Shown one piece after another: positions 46,420 through 57,027 of a DNA stretch of 64,000 nt. The position numbers and the translations under genes were made by a program. Source of the DNA: Gnetum montanum (Eukaryota > Streptophyta > Gnetopsida > Gnetales > Gnetaceae); contig MNCI01017890.1 in NCBI GenBank assembly GCA_015680685.1, forward strand, positions 943,332-1,007,331. The letters are read 5' to 3'. The notes under the pieces were generated by a model. That model did no database searches and had not been told where the DNA came from. It saw only the letters and a program-made list of their open reading frames with translations. The stretch's first letter is position 1. Each line of letters opens with the position of its first letter.

Positions 46420-46750
46420 ACATCCTAGCATCATGACTTAAAATCGATACCACAGAAAAGTCCTAGCATCATGACTTAAAATTGATACCACAGAATGTCC
46501 TAGAGTCATGACAATAAACTGACACCATAGAGCTCCATCCGGTATGACACTAAACTACCACAACTATCTGCCATGACATAAAACTAGCACCTAGAGTCCA
46601 CTAAGACAATAAACTAGTTTGCCTCTTCATAGTCCGCTATGACTATAAACTAGCAATGCACCGTCCTCTATGACGCTAAACTAGCATCGTCCAAGGGGTT
46701 ACGACGTGAAACTAACCTGCAATATTCTGCTAAGACTATAAATTGGTGAC
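46420..46750 (+). repeat. B TAAACTAG repeats after integrase
   Basis: About nine units spaced 30-50 bp, e.g. GACTTAAAATCGATACCAC (46434), GCTATGACTATAAACTAGC (46634) and CTATGACGCTAAACTAGC (46667). The consensus is close to TATGACNNTAAACTAGCA. Confidence 0.85.
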
Positions 46751-47932
46751 ATCATCGACAACCAGGAAAAACTTGAAAATAAGTGTTGCTATAATTGGTT
46801 GTGCTTGTTTCACAAAGACTTGCTGCATAATTTGTCCCATGGACCCTAATGAAGCTGATTTTTTTCATGATTTTCTCTACTTTGAAATTGCACATGGTGG
46901 CTCCATCTCCTTGGTTGTTCTCAAAGTTTAAAGTGCTTAGTTAACCGATTCATTTGTGGTTTTCTTGTCTTCTTGGAGTTGTGTTTGTAGGATGACATGC
47001 CTAAAGTGTTCGCACATAGATGCACTTCATCATGACGATGAGGTATCACATTCTTCCTTACACCCACAACAAGGTTAATCAATCCGTTCATTAGTACATT
47101 TCCAACTCCTGATACATTCCCTATTCCCCATCATGTTTCCCTTATCCCATTCAATTACATCCCATTGATACATTCTACTCATCCCAAAACTTATGATACA
47201 TTTTTACACACTGTAACTCTCTAAGCAGTTGCAATGCAAAGCACAGTACACAGTATATGATACAAAATGCAAATGCATGAGCATGAGCACAGCACTGAAA
47301 ATAAGCTCTTTCAAAAATACCAAAAAGAAAACAAAAAAAATAAAACAAGACAAAAAGAAACAAAAAGAAAAGAAGAAATAAAAAAGAAAAAGAGCAAAAA
47401 ATTCAAAGAGAAAAATGCATGGAAAATGTCTTCATGACCTCGTTGACATCATAAACCAAAGACTATTGGCCATTCTCATACAAGCCCTAGGCGAGAAGGT
47501 AATTGTCTTGGAAAATAGTTACACTTGTGTCTCAAAGAGACCATGTTTCACATCATTGCGTGGCTTTGGATATTTACAATGGATCCTTTAAATACTCTAT
47601 AAGAGTCCCATTTCTCCAAAGAACGCACCTCCTATGTCTTGGCTTCGAGTCTACTGAAAACTGGCTATTGATAAGGACCAATGACATAGCTTGTTCATGT
47701 GAGAGCATTCCTCTCCTACAATCCCAATAGCAATCATAACCCTTGATCAACTACTGACTTCCCTAGATTACAATCCCTCACATCTTGAACTACATTCCCC
47801 CAAACCCATGTACTTTTGAAAATGGTGCAATGACATTTTGCCAAGGGCCAATGTTTAATGCTTGATGCTTGATCGTTCATGGTGTTTTATACTTCTTTGT
47901 CGATACCTCTCGAGTGGATTCCTCCAAACATC
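46751..47932 (+). other. B 3' untranslated region
   Basis: No conserved domain. An A-rich stretch lies at 47325-47420. TTTCTCCAAAGAACGCACC at about 47609 matches, inverted, the 82-bp repeats in the C 3' UTR. It ends in CATCAACAAAGAGGG at the polypurine tract. Confidence 0.6.
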
Positions 47933-47943
47933 AACAAAGAGGG
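47933..47943 (+). promoter_or_regulatory. B polypurine tract
   Basis: AACAAAGAGGG, five bases before the 3' LTR; the same as in D and C. Confidence 0.8.
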
Positions 47944-47948
47944 TCCAA

Positions 47949-49336
47949 TGAAACACCACTAATTTTGGCCTAGCACTTTGAAATGAAAATGACTCAAACC
48001 CTTTTGAAGTTTCGAGAGGCAAAATTTGGCTAAGGCATTGAGCTCACACCCAGCCTGCCCAAGGTAGTTTGCTCACCCTCAGCATGAGCAACTCCAAACA
48101 ATGTCAAAATCAAGTTAAAAGTGCATGTCATGTTGTGGTCACGCTGGACTCACGCTACAGTGTGACCAACTCAGAATGACCTAATTACCAAGGTGCAAGT
48201 CATCCTCATTGTCAATAACTTCAGATTTCAGCCTCAGAATTCTAGATTTCAACTCAAAATTGCAAGTTTTTAGGATCACACTGCAGGTCATGTTGTGGTC
48301 ACATTGTATCATGAGTCCAGCATGACCTTCCATAAATAGCTCAAAACAATTCATTTTCAACCTTATTTTTTGACTCTCAAGATCAACCACAGCCAAACAT
48401 TTGATGCACTTAGGAATTAGGCTTCAAAAATCAAAATTTGTTGAAAAATTGTAAGTCTTTACTCACTCATGCTGAGGTCACATTGAAGTCACACTGCAGC
48501 ATGAGTGTAGCATAAGCACAACATACACAAGCTAAAGACATGTTGCGACAAAATTAACTCATGTTGGAAGCAGAAACACATCAAATAGCCATGGAACCAC
48601 TCGAATCAACACCCTGCAGCAGTCAAGTGGCAGATCCAAAAGTTTCAACGGAGCCAAAATCAATTTCTCTTGTTGTACATTATCAATTCATTATAAATAT
48701 TCATTTGTGGGCTTGTTGAGCCCTCACAGTCCAAATTGTATGTGCTTCCATGGGCTTGAGTAAGCCACACATTGTAAGATACGATGAACTTGGTCAAAAA
48801 ACATAGCTTGTCCACACATGTCCAACTCACACATAGCTATCCATTGGACATGTGTCATGACATCTATGTTTATCTCATCTCCCAACCATTGATTCCATTC
48901 ATGAATTCTGCACCCAAGCCTAGCCCAACCCTATAAATACCCTGTCAATTCACATAAACCAAGGATTGGCAATTTCGAAGGTTGACAGCTTAGGAAACTC
49001 AGACCAATAATCCTTGGGCACTTAGCACACTTGACTACTGGCATCCATGCACTTCTAACACACATCACATCACCCTAGGGCTTGGCGCTTGACCTACCAT
49101 CCACATGTGCAGCTACGCTTTGACCAGTGCACATTCTTTTTAGTAATACAATATAGTTTGTTTTTTCAGCCATTATTTCTGTTTACTCTATTTTACATTC
49201 AGTTTATGTTCAATTTACATTTTTTATGATATCTACATATGTTTCTATTTACACTCCATGCATACAATTTACGTTTAAGACATCAGTTACGATAACCCCA
49301 ACGTAAGCCATAGTTTACGCTCGGGGAAGTCCTTGG
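47949..49336 (+). repeat. B 3' LTR, truncated by element C
   Basis: TGAAACACCACTAATTTTGG to GGGGAAGTCCTTGG, matching 16854-18270 of the 5' LTR. It stops abruptly at 49336, where an inverted LTR begins. The missing ~151 bp should lie right of the window. CTTGG at 49332-49336 is the expected target duplication of C. Confidence 0.9.
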
Positions 49337-51463
49337 TGTACTGTCCAAAATCATTGGCGAGAAGCTGGAATGAACAGACGCCGAGAGATCTATAGAAGAA
49401 ATAGTAAGACCCTATCTTCACCTAAGGGCAAGCTGGAAATTAACAAAGTCAAAGTGCCTTGAGTGGTCTGCACGCAGATCAAATGAGGACTTCCCTGAAT
49501 GTATGCAATTTTGATGCATTAGGTTATACGTAAATAAATGAAAATGAATGTAAACTGTTTAAATAACAAAAATAGGAAAAATGTGAATAGGAAAAATAAT
49601 GTGAACTGCAAGAATCTAGGTAATAATGCAAACTATTTGTATTGATAAATAATTACAATGTGCACCGATCAGAACGCAGTTGCGGATTGGTCACCAGGTG
49701 AACATTTAGCCCCGATGGATGAGAATGGATGCTGAGAAGATGCAGGTTTTGGATTATGAGTATACAGTGTCCAAGTTTATATGAAGCCTAGCATATGAGA
49801 TTGATGCCCAAATTTTCTCAGTGTGTGAGATTCAATTTTTCAAACCTTGATCTAGGGGAAAAATAGGAGATTTATAGGATTTTGCATGTGAGATTTAGAT
49901 CTTGGAGAAGATCAATGGTTGCAAGGTGAGAAAAATTTGGATCGGGTGATGGGTGTGTGCATTAACTTGATGCATGAAATGTCACAATGTACAATGTCTA
50001 GCATGAATAACTTTTACACTGGCATATGAAACCCACAGTGTATGAACTTGGCACGCTGAAAGAATTTGAAATTTACAAAAGAATCTTTATGTTACAACAA
50101 AGAATTATGTCTTTGGCCTCTAGATCTATGCTCTAGTATGTTTTTTTCTTCATCAGCATGTCCTGGAAGGCTCTGGTGTGTCTCGGCGTTGACATCTAGC
50201 GTCTAGCATATGGGAATTAGCGTCACTAGTGCACAAGTTGTATCATACACTGCTCCATACGCTGCCATACGTTGCTTAGTGTGTCCAATAAAAAAATGCA
50301 TTTTGAACCCAATTTTAACTCTAAAGCCTATTCTAAAGGTAGATCTGCATGTTTGATGTCTAGAGGGTTCTGTAGGTCAAATTTGAGCTAATTTTACCTT
50401 AGATTTGATGTTGTTTTGGATCACTTTGGGTTGGTTACGCTGGGCTTACGTTGGCCAGCGTAAGCCTCAGCGTGACCAAGTGAAACTACCATCTCTGAAG
50501 GTGGGTTCTATGCATTGATGCCTATTTCTTAATACCCAAGTGTTTCTTGTCTTCCAGGATGCTCTGAATGCTATCTTTTGACTCATTTTGATGCAGGTTT
50601 GGGCATGTTTTGTGTGGTTACGTTGTTCATACGTTGTTCAGCGTATGAAAAAGTAACCCTAGCATAATCAAGTCAAAATGGCATATTTGAGGCCCACATT
50701 TGGAGTTTTTGAAGCCTATGAAAAAGTACAAGTGCTGCTGATCCCTATGGGTTGCTCTAGTGTTGAGGATGCTACCTAAAACTACTTGTTTTACCCTATT
50801 TTCTCTTGGTTACATTTTGCTTACGCTGTGCAGTGTAAGCTCAGCATATGAACTAAAGAATGCATCATTTGAGGGCCAATCTTTGAGTTTCTAGAGCTTT
50901 TGATCATACACAACTGCTGCCTAGCCCCCGAGAGTTGAATCCATGTCAAAATTTTGCCTTGAGACACCTGAATTTGGTTGTTTTAGCTTGGTCACACTGT
51001 GCATACGCTATGCAGCGTATGAAAATGTAGCTCCAGCGTAATCAATTGAAAATACCTTATTTAAGGCCCAAATTTTGATTTTCTAGAGGCTGGGAGCTGC
51101 TAGGGGCCTTGGTGAAGGTCATGGGGGGTCCTTGTGCTCAACTTTGGCCTATTTTGACTCATTTTTGGGGCCCCAAAAGTTGGTTATGCTGATCCTTACG
51201 CTGTGCAGCATAAGCCACAGCGTAACCAAAGTGTACTTAGCCAAAACCAAGAATTCTGAGCCCAAAAATTTTGATTCTAGATGCCAGAAGTTGGTGGAGT
51301 CACTTGTGGGCCCTGAGGGAACATTTCCTATTCAATCATGAACCATCAGTGGCTGTTTTGGAGGCCTCCAAGTTTGGTCATGTTGTATTCATGCTTGGGT
51401 AGCTGCATGACTTAGCTTGAATCTTGTCTGAAAGTGCTAGGCCAAAATTTTGTGGTGTTTTCA
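49337..51463 (-). repeat. C 3' LTR
   Basis: 2127 bp. Minus strand starts TGAAAACACCACAAAATTTTGG at 51463 and ends GGACAGTACA at 49337. Its last ~160 bp match the end of the B 5' LTR (18265-18421), including GCAGACCA and AGCTTGCCCT. U3 is mainly the ~188-bp array. Confidence 0.85.
50240..51400. repeat. ~188-bp tandem array with a palindrome in each unit (C U3)
   Basis: Palindromes such as CTTACGTTGGCCAGCGTAAG (50445-50464), CATACGTTGTTCAGCGTATG (50629), CTTACGCTGTGCAGTGTAAG (50820), CATACGCTATGCAGCGTATG (51002-51021) and CTTACGCTGTGCAGCATAAG (51195) follow one near 50256; a decayed seventh is near 51384. Spacings are 182 to 193 bp. Between them recur degenerate segments like GGCCCAAATTTTGATTTTCT. 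Confidence 0.85.
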
Positions 51464-51467
51464 TTGG

Positions 51468-51479
51468 CCCCTCTTTGTT
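51468..51479 (-). promoter_or_regulatory. C polypurine tract
   Basis: Minus strand AACAAAGAGGGG, just before the 3' LTR start. Confidence 0.8.
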
Positions 51480-52670
51480 GATGCTTGAAGGAATCTACTC
51501 AAGAGGTGTCAAAAAAGAAGTACAAAACACCATGAGCAATTGGGTTTCAAACATTATTCTTTGGCACTTGGCCAGATGTCATCGCACCATGTTCAAAAGT
51601 ACATGGGATTGGGAGATGAGGTTTTGAGATGTATAGGGACAAGGTTTGTAACTATGAGATCAGGGATTGTTGAAGGGATGGTTTTGTTTAATAGTGGGAA
51701 GAGGAATGCTCTTGTGTGAACACATCATGTTGGTCCTTGTCAATAGCTAGTATCTAGCGGACTTGGGACAAAGGCATGGGATGTGCATCCTTTGGAGGAA
51801 CATGATTCTTGTATCCTGTTTAAGAGAACTCGTTCTCACAACCAAGCCACACAGTGAGGTGGTGTGTTCTTTGGAGAAACAAGACCCTTGTTGAGTGTCA
51901 AAGGAAACCCATTCTCTAATAGCCAAAGCCACATGGTGAGGGGGTGCGTTCTTTGGAGAAATAGGACCCTTGTTCAGTGTCAAAGGGAACCCGTTGTCCA
52001 ACAGCCAAAGCCACGCAGTGGAATGCAACATGATTTTTTGAGACATGAGTGTTTTCTTCCAAGACAAGTACCTTCCCTCCTGGGGCTTGTATGGGAAGTC
52101 CCAAGGGTCTTGTAATGGATTTTTCTCTTTGATTTTTTTTTGGACATAGCTCTCTTTCAATGTTATATACTCATGCTTGTCTGCTTGTATCTGTTTCATT
52201 TGTTGTGCTATGTGTTGCAACTACTTGGAGAGTTACAGTGTGCAACCATGTGTTCAGAGTTTTGGGATGACTAGGATGTATCTGGGAAATGTAACTGAAT
52301 AGGGTAGAGAGAACATGTTAGGGAATAAGGGATGTTTGGGGAACTGGGAATGTACTTCGGAATGGTTTGATTAACCTAGTTACATGCATCAGGAACAATG
52401 AGGTACCTCATCGCCGTGATGAAGTGCATCCGTGTACAAACACCTCTGAGTGTCATCCTGCAAACACAACTCCAAGAAGACCAGAAAACCACAAGTGAAT
52501 GAGTTAGCTTAACACTTTAAACATGGATGCAACTGATGGGATGGAGACACTACGTGCAACCACAGGCAAAAAAAATTTAGCAGCAATAATGTTGTCAGAG
52601 TCCATGTGATAAATTCATGTAGCAGTTTGATGAAGACATGCAATTTGATTACAGAAACAGATTAGTAGGC
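51480..52670 (-). other. C 3' untranslated region with 82-bp tandem repeat
   Basis: GCCACACAGTGAGG, GCCACATGGTGAGG and GCCACGCAGTGG start at 51846, 51928 and 52010, exactly 82 bp apart, each unit containing GTTCTTTGGAGAAA. A weaker copy precedes them at about 51775. The remainder matches the B 3' UTR loosely. No coding domain recognised. Confidence 0.75.
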
Positions 52671-52679
52671 CAGTAGAGA

Positions 52680-52930
52680 AGTTTCTAGTTTGTAGTCTTG
52701 GTAGACTGTCGTGGATTATTTTTACATCATGACCTGTTGGACATTGCCAATTTAGCATCGTAGTGGATAGTGTAATGCTAGTTTATAGTCGTCGTGAACT
52801 ATGGAGAGGCGAGCTAGTTTATAGTCTTAGCAGACTCTGTCAGATGAGAGTGTGGTAGTTTATTATCATTCTGGATGATCTGTGGTATCAGTTTTAGGTT
52901 ATGATGCCAGGACTACTCTATGGTATCAAT
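52680..52930 (-). repeat. C TAAACTAG repeats after integrase
   Basis: Plus-strand forms TTCTAGTTTGTAGTCTTGG (52682), GCTAGTTTATAGTCGTCG (52778), GCTAGTTTATAGTCTTAG (52812) and others, 30-50 bp apart, the same boundary as in B. Confidence 0.8.
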
Positions 52931-52974
52931 TTATCATCATGATTCTAGGACGAATGCATACCTTAGGCTTTGTT

Positions 52975-54050
52975 CAGACATAAAATGGCTTGAGGTACAT
53001 ATGATTTGTTGGATGAGCAAGCTTGTTATCATCCATATTAGCTAGTTTGAATGCTCCATTTTTGTACACTTTGATGACCAAGTAAGGCCCTTCCCAGTTG
53101 GCTGAGAATTTGTCCAAGTGTTCAGGGATCGCCTTAAGGACAAGGTCACCTTCCTTGATCGGGCACTTGTGAATATCATGTTGATGTCACCATCATTATT
53201 GCTTCTAGTACCACTCGATTTTATCTAGTGTGCATGTTCATTCCTCCTCCACCGAGTCAAAGTCAACAATGTGTGAGTCATTATTTTGACTTTCATCGAG
53301 GAGTCTGGAGAGTGTGATCTGCAATGAAGGTACCTGCAACTCCAAAGGTAAAATAGCTTATGAACCATAAACAAGACTGTACGATGTTTTACCTATGGAT
53401 GTTCTATGCATTGTTCGATATTCCCATAGTGCGTAAACTAGTTATTCGTGCCATCTTTTTTTGCTTTCATTAAGCATTTTCTTGAGCACCATGATGACCA
53501 TTTTATTCATAGATTCTGCTTGACCATTGCTCTGAGGATAGTATGGTGATGAAAATGAATGTTTAATGCCTAGGCTCCCACAAAAGGTTCTGGTTTCAAC
53601 ACTGTTGAATTGTGGCCCGTTATCAGTGATTATGTTCATTGGAATGCTAAAATGAATCACAATGTTTTCAAAGATGAAGTTGCATACTTGTTTTGATGTG
53701 GTCTTCCTAACAGGAATAGCTTCTACCCATTTTTTGAAATATTCTGTTGTGGTTATAATGAAGCTATGTCCTGTGAAAGATGGGGGAGTTATTGGTCCTA
53801 TGATGTCTAACCCCCACTTCTGGAAAGGCCATGTGATTTGAGCTATATGCAACTCATTAGGTGGCACATGTATGAGATTACCATGTTTTTGATAACTACT
53901 ACACGTTTTGACTTTGGAGAAACATTCGTACTCCATGTGTAGCCAATAGTAGCCTAAACATCTAATTTTGGTTGCCATTTCCTTGGGTACTATGTGCCCT
54001 TCACAAAGTTCTTCATGAACTTGCTCTACGATGGTTTAGCCATCGATGCT
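52975..54050 (-). pseudogene. C integrase, DDE residues kept, zinc site damaged
   Basis: 53978-53442 is open. Core motifs WGLDIIGP, ITDNGPQFNS and NGQAESMNK carry the Asp, Asp and Glu of the catalytic triad. In the zinc site the second Cys of CxxC is Tyr (CSSYQKHG). A TAA at 53442-53444 falls in WHE-stop-LVY, as in B. The C-terminal part (ANWEGPYLVIKVYKNGAFKL) ends near 52975. Integrase joins element DNA to the chromosome. Confidence 0.85.
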
Positions 54051-54131
54051 ACTAATGCACACTAAAAAAATGCCTTCATAGGATCTACGACATAACGTGT
54101 CCCCTACTAGTGCATACTACCAAGAGCATTT

Positions 54132-54780
54132 CTATACTGCATCCTTTTGAGCATTCATTAGATGTTGAGGTGGTTCACCATGTAGAAGGTACTCCTTTAT
54201 GTCATCGTACCATTCTACGGCATGTGGCGTGCTAACGGATGCTATGGGTAGTTCATCGGGAGTGTTAATTATGAGCTTGGCACAACTCGTTATGGAACTG
54301 GGCAACACATGAAACATGTCAGGTGAAATATTTAGGGCTAATGTTGCAAGTGCATCTGCGATGGTATTGTCATTTCTGGAAACATGTTGCACATCTATGT
54401 TTGTGAATTTTTTTAGCAAGTGTTTTGTCAAGTCATAGTATGGTTGTAAATGTAAAGCTTTACATGTGTATACATCTGTGATCTAATTAATGACTAACTA
54501 TGAGTCACCTCTAACTACGAGCCATGTGGTGAAGTTAGTGCTTCCATGAAACCTCTAAGAAGACCTTCGTACCCTGCCACGTTGTTAGTACAAGGAAAGT
54601 TTAAATGATAAGCAAAGGGTTAAATCTTCCTAGAGGGATATGTGATGACTGTTGCAGCACTTCCTCCTTGGGAGGTTGATACTCCATCAAAGTTTAAGAT
54701 TGCATCATAGTTATCAGGTACTATGTCTATTGTGTTTACGTTCTCATCGGGAAACTCTGGGTTGATCGTTTCTTGGTCTT
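54132..54780 (-). pseudogene. C second RNase H, broken
   Basis: Reads AILNFDGVSTSQGGSAA, then NNVAGYEGLLRG, where the catalytic Glu of B (NNVVEYEGL) is Gly. After a frameshift come VVRGDS-stop-LVIN and NDNTIADALATLALN (54431-54132 open). Two stops are TAG at Gln codons. Inactive. Confidence 0.8.
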
Positions 54781-55260
54781 GCATCGGTGATGTGATCATT
54801 TGATAGACTATAGCTTGACCTTTAATTAATGATTGAGCTATGTAGTGTAGGTCAAAATTAGAAATCATTTATTTCCATCTAGCTATCTTACTTGATTCAT
54901 ATATGTTATTTGTGATATCTTTGAGCACATTGTCTTTACAGATGATATTAACTTGGTTATGGAAGAGATAATGTTGCCACTTCTTTAAAGAAAAGATAAG
55001 GGCAAGGCATGACCTCTCCACATCATTGTAACATTGTTCGTAGGCTACTAATGCATGGCTCAAGTAGTAAATAGGGATTTCAATTCCATCCTCACGTTTC
55101 TAACAAAGCATAGATGCGATGGATGAATCGGATGTTGCAAGGTAGATGTAAAATGGTTTATTGTTCTGTGGTGGATGAACTATCAATAGTTGAGCTAGTG
55201 CCATTTTGATGTTCTCAAAGGCTTCTTGGCACTATGAAGTCCATTCAAAATGGACATTCT
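54781..55260 (-). pseudogene. C Ty3-type RNase H, broken
   Basis: FYIYLATSDSSIASMLC, then IYYLSHALVAYEQCYNDVER and LALIFSLKKWQHYLFHNQV, homologous to 44174-44460 in B. TAG follows SMLC. Confidence 0.75.
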
Positions 55261-56002
55261 TGCACAATAAGTGCTGCATAGGCCTCAACTTGTCCATCAG
55301 TTTTTCAATGAAGCGTCTAATAAACTATAATCTACCTTGTAGACCACGAAGTTTGGTAAGGTTGCTAGGTGGTTTTAGATTTGTTATTGTCTTAACCTTA
55401 TCTAGATCTACTCGTATCCCTGTCTTAGATATAATGAATCCAAGCATTTTTTCTATTTTGACCCCAAAGATGCATTTCTTTAGGTTGAGTCTAAGCTCGT
55501 ATTTTAAACAACATTTCAGTACCAAGTCTAGATCTTGTACATGTTGCTCAATTATTTTTGATTTTACCACAATGTCATCTACATAGTCATTGAGTGAGTT
55601 GAACATGTAATCACTAAAGATGAATGTCATCGCTCATTGATATCTAGCCTTAGCATTTTTAAGATTGAATGGCATCATCGTATAACAAAATGTATCCCAT
55701 GGTGTCATAAAGGTTGTTCTAAGTTGATGTTCAGGGTTGATCCTAATCTGGTTGTATCCTAAAAAGCCATCCATAAAAGATAACAATGCATGCCCAGCAG
55801 TTGAATCAACAAGTTGATCGATGCTAGGTAGCAGGAAATCATTTTTTATGGTTGCAGTGTTGAGGTCATGAAAGTCAATACATAGACGTATGCTCCCATT
55901 CTTCTTTGTAACTATAACCATGTTGGATACGCAATTAGCATAGTCCACAGCTTGGATGAAACCAGCTTGATAAAGCTTCATGATCTCATTGCGAACTACC
56001 AA
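55261..56002 (-). pseudogene. C reverse transcriptase, nearly readable
   Basis: Two open stretches, 56002-55634 and 55630-55325, cover most of RT: MVIVTKKNGSIRLCIDFHDL, FMDGFLGYNQIRINPEHQL, TMMPFNLKNA, and YVDD at 55586-55575. A stop after ARYQ and TAG at 55327-55325 (GRL-stop-FIR) break it. Confidence 0.85.
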
Positions 56003-56516
56003 TGCTACTTCAAGCTTGACCTTGTGTGCTTTTTGTTTTACTAGTCCTAGTTTTGGATCAAGTATAATGTTATGCTGGACTATTCAAGGGTCGAGCCCAG
56101 GCATGTTAGTGTAAGGTCAAGCGAATGCTTTCATGTTGTCTTTTAGCACTCGAGCTATGTCACTGGCAAGTTTTGAATTTAATAAAGTACTTAGTTTTAA
56201 AATTTTATCCTCACCATCTAACATAGTTATGGGGACTTTCGCTAGGGTATCTTCGGTGATGTTATCGGCTTCTAGGTCCAAAGATTTTGTCATTCCTTTA
56301 AATCAATCTAGTGTTTCTTGGGTTGATGCCACTAAATTATTGTATGTTGGGGAGTGTAAATCAATGAACTCTAGATTGATTTCTCATTTAATTGCTCCAT
56401 GTGGTCCATTGATAGACAATGGTATGAAGAGTTGCTTGCTATCCATGTGTTTGCTCCTGCCAATGAAACAGGGAGCTATGTCAGCAAGGGTGAGTTTTTT
56501 TTTCTTAAGAAATTGA
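56003..56516 (-). pseudogene. C pre-RT domain
   Basis: Minus-strand reading with LFIPLSINGPHG, STQETLD, LDLEADNITEDTLAKVPITM and LKLSTLLNSKL, then a bridge to RT with LDPKLGLVKQKAHKVKLE. Homologous to 42911-43330. Stops are at CAG/TGG codons. Confidence 0.65.
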
Positions 56517-56569
56517 TTTCATATTTAAATGTAACTAATGGTACACCAAGGATAGTTTACCGTCATGCC

Positions 56570-56640
56570 TAGAAGTATGGTAGTTTAAGGCCATACTGGA
56601 CTTGGGGTGGTAGTTTAAGGCCGTACCGGGCCATACATAT
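56570..56640 (-). repeat. C TAAACTAG repeats before pre-RT
   Basis: Two plus-strand copies of GTAGTTTAAGGCC (56579 and 56612), each followed by (A/G)TAC(T/C)GG; the same place as in A and B. Confidence 0.8.
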
Positions 56641-57027
56641 ATTTTTGCAAAAGAAGAATAATTAAACATGCATAGGAAATTATTTACCTTGGAAGCATAT
56701 CGATAACACAAAGTGAAAATGAGCTAAAATAAAATAAAACAAAATAGAATATAAAATATGAGGAAAACGCGCCGCGTGTGGATAGGTGATAAAAGGGGAA
56801 AGATGGGATGCAAGCATAAGTGATTTAGCCAAAGTATGAGTTAAAGACGAGTGCCTAGCGTAAGCAGTTTGAAGACGACAAGTGTGAGTGATCGAAAATG
56901 ATGAGTAGCGTGAGCCCCCCCCCCGCCNCCAAATTTCCTTAAAGCATGAGTTAATTGGCCATGACAATAGTCAATGTGAGTGAGCCAAGGTAGTGTGACA
57001 CCCAAGCAAACGTGCAACATGAGCGAG
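56641..57027. other. No gene; C-run with one ambiguous base
   Basis: AT-rich, then GTGAG/ATGAG words. An ambiguous base N lies at 56928 in a C-rich run, probably a sequencing or assembly difficulty. This is upstream of the C antisense gene and may hold its promoter. Confidence 0.5.

Larger units (their letters stand above)
16854..49336 (+). mobile_element. Element B: Tat-lineage retrotransposon, interrupted by A and C
   Basis: Plus strand. 5' LTR 16854-18421; gag part 1 to 20274; element A inserted at 20275-33898; then gag part 2, protease, 27-bp repeats, an antisense gene, pre-RT, RT, two RNase H domains, integrase, 3' UTR, polypurine tract and a 3' LTR cut at 49336 by C. Removing A leaves an element of about 18.9 kb in the window. 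The dual RNase H places it in the Tat lineage. TGGAG at 16849-16853 should be its left target duplication. Confidence 0.85.

Noticed and set aside
47175-47363. Hydrophobic short frame on the minus strand (possible membrane peptide)
   Set aside because: It is the complement of an A-rich stretch in the B 3' UTR; Phe/Leu richness follows from composition.
56912-56932. C-rich run with an N as a possible G-quadruplex
   Set aside because: It is one short homopolymer-like run with an ambiguous base, better explained as a sequencing or assembly weak point.
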